Shown: positions 33,184-42,502 of the stretch, in pieces
How positions within the stretch are numbered: the first letter of the stretch is position 1
Layout: every line of letters starts with the position of its first letter
Assembly (NCBI GenBank): GCA_026710545.1
Contig: JAPOQU010000124.1
Coordinates: 124,001-188,000, forward strand
From: Gammaproteobacteria bacterium
GTDB taxonomy: Bacteria; Pseudomonadota; Gammaproteobacteria; Eutrophobiales; Eutrophobiaceae
DNA length: 64,000 nucleotides
Direction of reading: 5' to 3'
Position numbers and translations under genes: made by a program
Notes under the pieces: generated by a model
The model's database searches: none
Seen by the model: only the letters and a program-made list of their open reading frames with translations
What the model was told of the DNA's origin: nothing

Positions 33184-34682
33184 TGAAAGAAAAAAAGACA
33201 ACTGCCGGGCTCATATCAAGGAGGCATTTCCTTGACAGGTTAACCACTCTCGCACAGGCGTTGTTTGTCACCGGTTTCACCTTCTCAACCCGGCTGTTTG
33301 CAAAATCGGCTGATCAACTGCCCGTAGACAAGTTAAAAACACTTATTGGAGACAGGGTTATCACCCGATCCGATTTGAATTATGAAGTGGTCAGACAATC
33401 TTCTATCTGGCAGATGATTAAACCGGATGTCTATCCGGCACTTATCGTGCAGGCAAAATCGGTTAACGAGGTAAAAGCAACCATAAAATATGCACTGGAA
33501 GGCAACAAAAAAATATCGGTGCGCTGTGGCGGGCACAGTTATTACTCGTCTTTTTTACAGGAAGATATGGTTATGCTGGACCTCTCCTACCTCCAGGATG
33601 TTTCCGTAGATAAAGATACCAGGACAGCAAGAGTGCAGCCGGCAGTCCGATCTGTGGATTTTCTCAGGCAGATCGCTGAACATGGTTTCAGTTTTCCTGC
33701 CGCGCACTGCGGCAATGTCCCCCTGGGCGGGTTTCTTCTCGGTGGCGGACTGGGTTGGAACGGTGAAGCCTGGGGCGGCATGTCCTGTTTCAATATTCGT
33801 GAAGTCGAAGTCGTCACGGCAACGGGAGAGTTGGTAACCGCAGACAAGGACAGAAATGCAGATTTTTACTGGGCGGCCAGGGGTGCAGGTCCCAATTTTT
33901 TTGGTGTGGTTACCCGGTTTACCCTGGATTTATACGACGATCCGGCAGTTATACTCACCACCACGCTGGCATGGGATGTCGAAATGGCGGGAACAGTCGC
34001 AGAGTGGCTGAACAAAAAGGCCGGAGAAATGCCGGAGTATGTCGAAATCCTGCTTATACTCGCAGACAACCCGGAACAGCAGCATCGATCTGTCGGCGAC
34101 AAGGTCTGTATCGTACAGGCATCCGTGTTTGCTGAAACCGGGGAGATTGCGCGGCAAGCCTTAAGCCCGCTTTCCGGGGACGACATGCCTGGTGACTGGA
34201 TGAGCAGGAATGAATTCGTACCCACGCCGATAGCCGATCTTTATGAGTGGGACGATACAGCTTATCCCCGTTTGCGCTGGGATGTGGATTCTCTCTGGTC
34301 CGATGATGGGCCGGCTGAACTTGTTGAAAAACTGGTTGAGCACGTCAAGGAAATGCCGTCTGGCAAGTCGTCGATTTTATTACTCTGGAAACCGCATACA
34401 AAGGAATTACCCGAGGCGGCATTTTCAGTTATCGGTTCCATCTACCTCGCCTGTTATGCAATCTGGACAAGTCCCGATGAAGACGGGATAAACAATAACT
34501 GGGTCAGAAAGACAATGCAGTTGCTTGAGCCACATACAAAAGGACATTACATAAATGAAAGTAATTACGTGGACGTCGCTGCCAGGCGCATCAATGCTTT
34601 TTCTGAGACAAACCGTAACAAGCTGAAAACCCTGGCCATGAAGCATGATCCGGATAAAGTGTTTCACACTTATCTCGAATAA
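33183..34682 (+). CDS. Tat-exported FAD-binding (BBE-type) oxidoreductase
   Basis: SRRHFLDRLTTLAQALFVTG leader; ISVRCGGHSYYSSFL and HCGNVPLGGFLLGGGLGWNGEAWG; C-terminal ESNYVDV..KTLAMKHDPDKVFH. Confidence 0.88.
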   Translation: MKEKKTTAGLISRRHFLDRLTTLAQALFVTGFTFSTRLFAKSADQLPVDKLKTLIGDRVITRSDLNYEVVRQSSIWQMIKPDVYPALIVQAKSVNEVKATIKYALEGNKKISVRCGGHSYYSSFLQEDMVMLDLSYLQDVSVDKDTRTARVQPAVRSVDFLRQIAEHGFSFPAAHCGNVPLGGFLLGGGLGWNGEAWGGMSCFNIREVEVVTATGELVTADKDRNADFYWAARGAGPNFFGVVTRFTLDLYDDPAVILTTTLAWDVEMAGTVAEWLNKKAGEMPEYVEILLILADNPEQQHRSVGDKVCIVQASVFAETGEIARQALSPLSGDDMPGDWMSRNEFVPTPIADLYEWDDTAYPRLRWDVDSLWSDDGPAELVEKLVEHVKEMPSGKSSILLLWKPHTKELPEAAFSVIGSIYLACYAIWTSPDEDGINNNWVRKTMQLLEPHTKGHYINESNYVDVAARRINAFSETNRNKLKTLAMKHDPDKVFHTYLE

Positions 34683-34805
34683 GCAGGATTATGTAATGTC
34701 CCCGGGGTGTTGCCCGACCAGGTGCTGAATTATGCGGATATACTGCGAATTACCGGTTAACCGTAATGGCGGTTCACAGGTCCACTTCGGACATGGAGCA
34801 ACCCT

Positions 34806-35843
34806 GTGAAGGTCGGGTACGGCCTGATCTCTTGTCAGGCCCATGCAGATGACGGGCGCAGCGAAGCAGAACGCTACCGGGATGCGGTCGAACTTGCCGT
34901 CGAAGCGGAAACCCTCGGTTACGATTCTGTCTGGGTTTCCGAACACCATTTTATCGACGATGGTTATCTGCCGTCGGCGCTGCCCATGTGTGCGGCGATC
35001 GCTGCACGTACAAACCGGATAGAAATAGGAACAGCCGTTGCACTGGCGCCCTTGTACGAACCATTACGACTAGCTGAAGACAGTGCAACCGTTGACCTTG
35101 TCTCGAATGGTCGATTTATCCTCGGGCTTGGCCAGGGCTGGCGTCCGGAAGAATTTGAAGCGCTGCACGTACCTCTGAACAGGCGACATCGCTTGCTGGA
35201 GGACACGGTGACCGTATTGCGCCAGGCATGGTCAGGCGGAGTTGTAACCGGTGGTGATGTGTTGAGTTATCCGGGCGTCTCCGTTCGGCCCAAGCCGGCG
35301 CGGTCCGGAGGCATTCCGATCTGGATAGGCGCTACTGCGAAACCGGCGGTCCGGCGTGCGGGGAAGATAGCTGACGGGTTCATTTCCAGCGGGAGTTTTG
35401 ACGAAGCGTTTACTCCTGAATATTTTCGCAGGCAAATGAGCTGGATTCGGAACGGTCTGGAAGATGCCAGCCGTCCGTCCGGCAGTTTTACGGCGAGTAT
35501 GTTCTTGCCTACTTTTGTATCGAAGCAGAAGAACGCATGGGAACAACTGGTTGATCATTTGCACTACACATATTGGAAATATGCGGACATGGCGCATGCA
35601 CGCGGGCGCGCAGGCCCGCCGGACAAGGCGCCTCCCCTCTCTCCTGAGCGGGTCGCCTCACTGCGTGCGAACGCGCTGGCCGGCAGACCGGATGAAGTCG
35701 CGGCGCAACTCAGGCAATATCAGGAGGTTGCCGGAGTTGAGTTCCATTACATTGCTCGCTTATACTGGCCCGGCATGAACCCGGATTTACAGCGCCAAGC
35801 GATGCAAATCTTTGCCGCTGAAGTAATCCCGCAACTCCGCTGA
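34806..35843 (+). CDS. LLM class flavin-dependent oxidoreductase
   Basis: ETLGYDSVWVSEHHFIDDGYLPSALPMCAAIAARTNRIEIGTAVALAPLYEPLRLAEDSATVDLVSNGRFILGLGQGWRPEEFEA. Confidence 0.92.
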   Translation: MKVGYGLISCQAHADDGRSEAERYRDAVELAVEAETLGYDSVWVSEHHFIDDGYLPSALPMCAAIAARTNRIEIGTAVALAPLYEPLRLAEDSATVDLVSNGRFILGLGQGWRPEEFEALHVPLNRRHRLLEDTVTVLRQAWSGGVVTGGDVLSYPGVSVRPKPARSGGIPIWIGATAKPAVRRAGKIADGFISSGSFDEAFTPEYFRRQMSWIRNGLEDASRPSGSFTASMFLPTFVSKQKNAWEQLVDHLHYTYWKYADMAHARGRAGPPDKAPPLSPERVASLRANALAGRPDEVAAQLRQYQEVAGVEFHYIARLYWPGMNPDLQRQAMQIFAAEVIPQLR

Positions 35844-35894
35844 TAAGGAGGGCGCAGATGTCTTTACCCGAATTGTCGAAACGGGCATCACAAA

Positions 35895-37973
35895 ATGGCC
35901 ATAGAACTCGGCGTTGATATCGGCGGCACGTTCACCGATGTCGTCGCATCGGATGGCCATGACGGGATGTGGAGCGCCAAAGTTCCGACCACACCTGCAA
36001 ACCTTATAGACTGTTTCCTGGACGGCATCGATGCCGTTCTCAGCGAAGCCGCCAGTGCGGGACACGCTGATCTTGCAATCGATCGTATCGTTCACGGCAC
36101 GACGATTGCAACAAATCTCGTAGTGCAGCGTGCAGGAGCGCCGGTTGCTTTGCTCACTACCCGGGGATTCAGAGACACTATTCACATCATGCAGGGCCGG
36201 GGTTATATCGCCGGGTTGCCGGAGGATCAGATTACCAATATTCACCTGTTGAAGAAACCGGCGCCGCTGGTCTCCAAGCAGATGACCGGCGAGATCGATG
36301 AACGTATTGACTGCACAGGTGCCGTCATCGTCAAACTTAACGAGGGAAGAGCCAGGGAGGTTATACGCCGACTCAGTTCTGCTGGTGCTTCGTCGTTTGC
36401 CATATGCCTGCTCTGGTCATTCGTCAACGAGACCCATGAACGAAGGTTGCGTGAGATTGTTGAAGAGGAATGCCCCGGCGCCTACATTTCCATTTCCTGC
36501 GAGATAGCCCCGCGCAAAGGTGAATACGCCCGTACTGTCGCAACCGTGATCAATTCCTACGTTGGCCCTACGGTCCGGGATTACTTCACCAGACTTGAAC
36601 AGGAAGCAGCTTCAAAATACCGAAGCTCTGTGAGTGTGCTGCAAAGTACCGGTGGTTCAGTATCCACCGAAGAGGCCGGGCTCAACCCGGTGCGGCTGCT
36701 CGGCTCCGGGCCCGTGGCCGGTACAATGGCGAGCGCGGCACTGGCTGACAATGTCATCGCCATCGACATGGGCGGCACGACATTCGACGTGTCGCTGATT
36801 GTTGAGGGGAGCCCGCTGCGTACCAATACCAGTGTTATTCACCAATATGAATACTCCGTCCCCACCATAGAAATCCAATCCATAGGCAGTGGCGGAGGCA
36901 GTATTGTCTGGGTCGATGAACTCGGCACATCGCTGCGCGTCGGGCCCAGGAGTGCCGGGGCGGAACCAGGCCCCGCCTGTTACGGAAGGGGCGGCACTCA
37001 ACCGACGATCACAGACTGTAATGTAGTCACAGGATTTCTCGATCCCTTACACTTCCTTGGCGGCAGGATGAAACTGGAACCGGAACTTGCCCGCGTTGCG
37101 CTGGAAAGGAAAGTCGCCTCCAGATTGAACATGAGCGTAGTGGAAGCCGCGCGCGGCGCCATCAGGATAGTCGATTCACAGATGGCGGACCTGGTGCGCC
37201 AGGTCACCATTGGTCGCGGGTACGACCCGCGCGAATTCACGGTTTGCGCTTATGGCGGAGCCGGGCCCCTGCACGCCCCGGCATTTGCACGCGAACTGGG
37301 TGTATCGCGTGTGGTGGTCCCCCGCGGCAGTCTGGCAGCAGTGTGGTCTGCATATGGTGCTGCGACAGCTGACCTCTCCGTCGTGGTCGAACGGTCATTG
37401 ATAAGGGACTTGCCAATGCCGGCAGGTGAACTGGAGACTGAACTGCATGCGCTTGAGGAGCAGGCAACGGTGCGACTGGTAGCTTTTGGCGCGGCTGCAT
37501 CCAGTGTCACGTTACAGCGTTTTGCGGATCTGAAGTACGGGATGCAGGCGCACGTATTGGAAGTGCCCCTTGAGTCCGACCTGGATGCAGGGGCGATGGG
37601 AAGAGTTTTATTGAGTTTTGATAAAATCTATGAGCAAATTTTCGGCATCGGTACTGCTTACCGGGAGGCGGGAGTGCAACTCACCGCAGTGAGGGTGCAG
37701 GCTGTAGCGCCGGGAACAACAACCGGAAATATATCGCGCCCGCCTGCCAGGGGTGATACGGGGCCGGAGCCTTCACATAACCCGATGCGCGAGGTATGCT
37801 GGGACGCTGCGCGGGGGTTTGAAGAGACACCGGTGATTCCGGGTCGGGGGCTTGTGGCGGAACAGCAGGTCGGCGGACCGGCAATCGTCGAACTTGGCGT
37901 GACGACGATACCGGTCCACCCGGGACAGTCGCTGGAAGTAACTTCATCCGGTGATTTGCATATTCATGTTTGA
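35895..37973 (+). CDS. hyuA: Hydantoinase A / oxoprolinase family ATP-dependent subunit
   Basis: ELGVDIGGTFTDVVASD; VHGTTIATNLVVQRAGAPVALLTTRGFRDTI; IDMGGTTFDVSLI. Confidence 0.92.
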   Translation: MAIELGVDIGGTFTDVVASDGHDGMWSAKVPTTPANLIDCFLDGIDAVLSEAASAGHADLAIDRIVHGTTIATNLVVQRAGAPVALLTTRGFRDTIHIMQGRGYIAGLPEDQITNIHLLKKPAPLVSKQMTGEIDERIDCTGAVIVKLNEGRAREVIRRLSSAGASSFAICLLWSFVNETHERRLREIVEEECPGAYISISCEIAPRKGEYARTVATVINSYVGPTVRDYFTRLEQEAASKYRSSVSVLQSTGGSVSTEEAGLNPVRLLGSGPVAGTMASAALADNVIAIDMGGTTFDVSLIVEGSPLRTNTSVIHQYEYSVPTIEIQSIGSGGGSIVWVDELGTSLRVGPRSAGAEPGPACYGRGGTQPTITDCNVVTGFLDPLHFLGGRMKLEPELARVALERKVASRLNMSVVEAARGAIRIVDSQMADLVRQVTIGRGYDPREFTVCAYGGAGPLHAPAFARELGVSRVVVPRGSLAAVWSAYGAATADLSVVVERSLIRDLPMPAGELETELHALEEQATVRLVAFGAAASSVTLQRFADLKYGMQAHVLEVPLESDLDAGAMGRVLLSFDKIYEQIFGIGTAYREAGVQLTAVRVQAVAPGTTTGNISRPPARGDTGPEPSHNPMREVCWDAARGFEETPVIPGRGLVAEQQVGGPAIVELGVTTIPVHPGQSLEVTSSGDLHIHV

Positions 37974-38006
37974 ACCGTCCGTATCCACGAAACACAGGTA
38001 AGCGAA

Positions 38007-40280
38007 ATGACTGAAACTTCAGCAACAACAGTTCATGACAACAGGAATGGCAGGCCGCCAATCAATGAGCTGGAGCTTCATACTGAGACTGTGGAGACGA
38101 TTGATCCGGTCACGTTTGAGGTTATCAAAAACAATTTGTGGAACATTAACATCGAACATGGCACGACGCTGATTCGTACTTCAGGATCATTGATTGTTGC
38201 CCATGGCCGCGATCTCAACCCCTGCATCCTTACCGAAGATGTCGAATACGTCTTTGCCGGACCGTACGTCCAGATTATTACCTCTGCCGCGGATCTGGCC
38301 ACCAGGTGGGTGATGGAGAATCTGGCCGGGAATCCGGGAATTCGGGAAGGCGATATGTTTCTCACCAATGATCCCTGGATTGGCGCAACACACCAGATGG
38401 ATGTGACCCTGATTTGCCCTGTTTTCGTAGACGGAAAGGTCTTTTGCTGGACCGTGAATACAATGCATCAGAATGACGTCGGTGGCGTGACACCGGGCGG
38501 TATGAGCCCGGAAGCAAGGGACTCCTTCCATGAACCGGTGCGAATATCGCCTGTCCGGATTGTCGAACAGGGTCGTCTGCGCGAGGACCTCGAAGAGATG
38601 TATCTCCGGCAATCCCGCCTGCCTGGCATGCTCGGACTCGATTTGCGGGCTGCTGTCTCGGGCAACCTGGTGGCACAAAAGCGGATCCTGGAGTTGGTCG
38701 ACCGTTACGGTGCCGCTGTCGTCAAAGGTGTAATGCGGCGGGTTATCGACCACGCCGAGAAGACATTTGTCAACCGCCTGTTGAAACTACCTGACGGTAC
38801 CTGGCGCGCAAGGGGTTATCTGGAACAGGCGCTGCCAGGCGATCGCGGCATCTACCCGCTGGTACTGACGATGCGCAAGTCAGGGTCGAACCTGGTGTTT
38901 GAAACCGAAGGCACCCATGACCAGGTTGGCTGTCTGAATTCCAGCTTTGCCGGCTGGCGTGCGGGTGTGATCAACGCAGTAACAAATGCCTTGCTGCATG
39001 ATCTCCAGTGTGCGTTGGGAGGACCGTTGCGGCGTATTGATTTCAATGCGCCAACAGGATCCCTGTGCACGGCAGAGTTTCCCGGAGCGGTAGCCAACAG
39101 CACCAACTTCGTCATCATGCTGACAGTCTCGTTGGCGGCACAGGTTCTCGGCAAGATGATGATCAGCGATGAGAGCCAGCGAGCAAGTATATGCGCCTCG
39201 GGCGGATCCAGTAATGCGCCAATCAGCGGGATGTCGGGCATTAATCAGCGGGGAGAACCATGGGGCGGGTTACACATGGAGATCCCGGCTGGTGCCCTGG
39301 GCGGCTTCGCACTTAATGACGGCATTCCCACCGGCGGAACTCTCTGGTCTTACGGCACACGGATGCCCGATGCAGAAACAGAAGAACAGGATCGGCCTAT
39401 TCTGTTTCTCTACAGAAACGAGCTGGAGGATTCGGGTGGTGCGGGACGTTGGGCGCGGGGTGTCGGACCGGTTGCAGCGCAGGTCACCCACGGTGCTGAC
39501 GAGATCCGGCACGATGTGTCTGCCTGTGGATTTGCTGCGCCGACCTCGGGAGGCCTCTTTGGAGGTTATCCTGGCGCCGCGAACCTTATTGTCGAAAAAC
39601 GCAACAGTAATGTGCGCGACCTCTTTGCGAATGGCGTCATCCCCGATTCTTTAGAGAGTCTGGATGGTGACCTTACGACCGTACAACCGAAGATGAATAA
39701 CCTGCGTCAAGGGCCGACAGACGTGCATGAGTTCAGGCTCAGTGCCGGGGGCGGTTATGGTGATCCGCTGCTTCGGGAACCTCAACGGGTGCAGGAAGAT
39801 GTCGAGTTGGGCTATGTCAGCCGTGAGGCGGCAGCTGAAATGTATGGCGTTGTGCTCGATAACGACAACAAAGTGGAGAGAGCAAAGACGGATGCCCGCC
39901 GTTTACAAATGCGCACGGAGCGAATTGGCAGACCGCCGCCCAGGGCAATAGAGGAAAGCGACGGATACAGGGTTTCCGAATACCTCATTCTGAAACCGGA
40001 TGCAGAAGTACAGGGAACAGATAAAGATGATGCCAAGATGCACTGTCGAATGTGTGACAGCGTCATCTGCGGCATAACTGAAAACTATAAGGATGCCGCG
40101 GTGTATTGTCGTTTGCCGATATCCGCCGCTGGATCCCTGATGAATGATCCGGGCCTGTATATCGACGCCGGTATCGAACTTCGCCAGTTTGTCTGCCCCG
40201 GTTGTGGCACGTTGCTGGAGACGGAAATTGCCTGTGAGTTCGATACGGTTTTGCGGGACATAGAACTCTTGTCTTTATGA
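38007..40280 (+). CDS. hyuB: Hydantoinase B / oxoprolinase family subunit with C-terminal zinc-ribbon extension
   Basis: DPVTFEVIKNNLWNINIEHGTTLIRTSGS..EGDMFLTNDPWIGATHQMDV; RLSAGGGYGDPLLREPQRV; C-terminal HCRMCDSVIC..FVCPGCG. Confidence 0.9.
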   Translation: MTETSATTVHDNRNGRPPINELELHTETVETIDPVTFEVIKNNLWNINIEHGTTLIRTSGSLIVAHGRDLNPCILTEDVEYVFAGPYVQIITSAADLATRWVMENLAGNPGIREGDMFLTNDPWIGATHQMDVTLICPVFVDGKVFCWTVNTMHQNDVGGVTPGGMSPEARDSFHEPVRISPVRIVEQGRLREDLEEMYLRQSRLPGMLGLDLRAAVSGNLVAQKRILELVDRYGAAVVKGVMRRVIDHAEKTFVNRLLKLPDGTWRARGYLEQALPGDRGIYPLVLTMRKSGSNLVFETEGTHDQVGCLNSSFAGWRAGVINAVTNALLHDLQCALGGPLRRIDFNAPTGSLCTAEFPGAVANSTNFVIMLTVSLAAQVLGKMMISDESQRASICASGGSSNAPISGMSGINQRGEPWGGLHMEIPAGALGGFALNDGIPTGGTLWSYGTRMPDAETEEQDRPILFLYRNELEDSGGAGRWARGVGPVAAQVTHGADEIRHDVSACGFAAPTSGGLFGGYPGAANLIVEKRNSNVRDLFANGVIPDSLESLDGDLTTVQPKMNNLRQGPTDVHEFRLSAGGGYGDPLLREPQRVQEDVELGYVSREAAAEMYGVVLDNDNKVERAKTDARRLQMRTERIGRPPPRAIEESDGYRVSEYLILKPDAEVQGTDKDDAKMHCRMCDSVICGITENYKDAAVYCRLPISAAGSLMNDPGLYIDAGIELRQFVCPGCGTLLETEIACEFDTVLRDIELLSL

Positions 40281-41113
40281 ACGAAGCAGGAGCCAGCGCT
40301 TTCGGGGAACAACGGTTATGTGAAACTTCCCGCGGAACCATCGCGGTACGTGTTACGGGTAGCGGACCTGGACTCCTTCAAATTCACGGTGTCGGAACCG
40401 GACAGCGGAACTTCGATCTCCTGACGCCGCTGCTTACACCGTACTTCGAAGTTTTCGATCTCGACCTGCCGGGATATGGAGACAGTTCGCCGGCACAACA
40501 TGCCCGCGACCCGGGTAGTTACGCGGCAGACGCCGCAGCGGTAATAGAAGCAATTGATTGCGGCCCGATGCATGTGCATGGCACGTCCATGGGCGGACGA
40601 ATCGCACTGGCGCTTGCTGCAGAATATCCAAGCCTCGTCCAACGCCTGATTGTTTCACTGGCAATCGCGCGTCTCGATCGCGCAGCACTGGTGATGCGCC
40701 GGACGTGGATAACTGCAGCACGTAATGGCGCCGAGTCGTTTATGGAACTGGTCATGCTTCAGGGCTTTTCCAGAGCATTCTGGGATCGTGATGATACAGA
40801 ACAGGTGATGGCAGCATTCGAACGATCCTTTCAACCCGGTTCACTCGATAGCTTTGGGAAAGATGTCAAGGGCACCTCGCAAGGGGGGGATTTGAGCGAT
40901 GTCCTGCCTGGAATTAAAGCAGAAACATTATTGCTCGGCGCTGACGAAGATATTATGAACCCGGTGAGACCCAGCGCGAGCGGTGTTGGTTTCGAACAAA
41001 TGCTGGACATGATTCCCAGTGCGGAGTGCCGTGTGTTGGCTGGCGGGCATTTCCTGCTCTACGAACAACCTGCACTCGTTGCACATGAGATGATCGAATA
41101 TCTTCTGCGCTGA
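40277..41113 (+). CDS. Alpha/beta hydrolase (paralogue of 24475-25299)
   Basis: LQIHGVGTGQRNFDLLTPLL, VHGTSMGG; overlaps the hyuB stop. Confidence 0.88.
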   Translation: MNEAGASAFGEQRLCETSRGTIAVRVTGSGPGLLQIHGVGTGQRNFDLLTPLLTPYFEVFDLDLPGYGDSSPAQHARDPGSYAADAAAVIEAIDCGPMHVHGTSMGGRIALALAAEYPSLVQRLIVSLAIARLDRAALVMRRTWITAARNGAESFMELVMLQGFSRAFWDRDDTEQVMAAFERSFQPGSLDSFGKDVKGTSQGGDLSDVLPGIKAETLLLGADEDIMNPVRPSASGVGFEQMLDMIPSAECRVLAGGHFLLYEQPALVAHEMIEYLLR

Positions 41114-41198
41114 AGTGAAGGCTTATAACGGGTATTTGTCCCGTTATGCATTCTCAACGTCTGCAAAGTCCTCCCAGCATCCTGTCAGGATAAAAAGA

Positions 41199-42452
41199 AT
41201 GAAACTAAAAAGCAGGTTTTTTACCATTCTTGGTCCCGGGTTATTGATGGCTGCAGCGTCCATCGGGGTATCCCACCTGGTGCAGTCTACCCGCGCCGGC
41301 GCCCTGCACGGGATGGACCTGTTGCTGTTCATCCTGCTGGCCTTTGTCATGAAGTACCCGACTTTCCGTTTCGGGCATGAGTACGCCCATGCGACCGGGC
41401 AGCATCTGCTCACCGGTTTCCGCCGCCAGGGAACCTGGGCGGTACTGCTATGCGGTATGATCATATTCTGCATGATGTTTACCGGGTTTGCGGCAGTCCT
41501 GCTGGTTACATCCGGGCTGGCTGTCATCAGCTTCGGCCCGGACCTGCCAATCGGCCTGGTCGCTGCCTGTCTCTGTGTTTTTTCCGGTACCTGCCTGGTG
41601 GTAGGGCAATATCGCTGGATGGACGGTGTCATCAAGGTGTTATTAATCGCCCTGTTGCTTTCGACGCTTGTTGCAACGGCATTATCCGTTCCCCTGATCG
41701 AATGGCAGCAAGCCGACATCCTCACCCCTGATATAGCAAACAGGGCGTCACTGCTGTTCCTGGCCGCCTTGATCGGGTTTATGCCGGCGCCGTTTGAGAC
41801 CTGTCTCTGGCAGTCTTTGTGGGTGCTGGAAAAGGACAAGCAGGACAGTCTGTCAGGTGACGAGGTAAGGATGGACTTCCATGTCGGCTATTTCTCAACC
41901 CTGTTGACGGCAGTGTGTTTCCTCATGCTGGGGGCTGCCGTAATGCATGGCTCCGGCTTGCAGTTCTCGTCCAGTTCGGCAGGGTTTGCAGCCCAGCTTA
42001 TCAACATCTATACATCGCTGCTGGGCCAGTGGACCCAGCCTGTCATTGCCGTTGCCGCCTTTGCCGTCATGCTGTCAACCGTGCTGGTGATCCATGACGG
42101 CTACCCGCGTACCGTCTGTGCCCTGGTCGACTGTTTCCGAAAAGAGAAATTACCGGAAAAACAGTGGTTCAGGATCTACTTTGCCGCGATCCTGGCTATG
42201 GTCCTGGTTTCCCTTCCCGTCATCATGTATTTTACCCGGTCATTCAAGACCCTGATAGATATCGCTACTACCCTGGCATTTCTCACCGCCCCCGTGCTTG
42301 CCTGGCTGATCCACCGGGCCATGCATTCGGAGGACGTGCCTGCAGCAATGAAACCGGGGCCGGGCCTGACCCGTTACAGCGTAGCCTGCATCTGGGCGCT
42401 GGCATTGTTTGCGGTTTTTTACCTGGTGTTGATTATAGGGGGACGGATTTAA
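41199..42452 (+). CDS. Nramp family divalent metal transporter-like membrane protein
   Basis: MKLKSRFFTILGPGLLMAAASIGVSHLVQSTRAGALHGMDLLLFILLAFVMKYPTFRFGHEYAHATG; about 11 TM segments. Confidence 0.82.
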   Translation: MKLKSRFFTILGPGLLMAAASIGVSHLVQSTRAGALHGMDLLLFILLAFVMKYPTFRFGHEYAHATGQHLLTGFRRQGTWAVLLCGMIIFCMMFTGFAAVLLVTSGLAVISFGPDLPIGLVAACLCVFSGTCLVVGQYRWMDGVIKVLLIALLLSTLVATALSVPLIEWQQADILTPDIANRASLLFLAALIGFMPAPFETCLWQSLWVLEKDKQDSLSGDEVRMDFHVGYFSTLLTAVCFLMLGAAVMHGSGLQFSSSSAGFAAQLINIYTSLLGQWTQPVIAVAAFAVMLSTVLVIHDGYPRTVCALVDCFRKEKLPEKQWFRIYFAAILAMVLVSLPVIMYFTRSFKTLIDIATTLAFLTAPVLAWLIHRAMHSEDVPAAMKPGPGLTRYSVACIWALALFAVFYLVLIIGGRI

Positions 42453-42488
42453 CTACCAACACAGGGGGACAGATTTAAATCTGTCCCC
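42439..42488. repeat. GGGGACAGATTT REP-like palindrome plus adjacent half-copy
   Basis: GGGGACAGATTT/AAATCTGTCCCC perfect 24-bp palindrome at 42465-42488; one-mismatch half-site GGGGACGGATTT at 42439-42450. Confidence 0.93.
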
Positions 42489-42502
42489 TGTTCTACCGCG
42501 TA

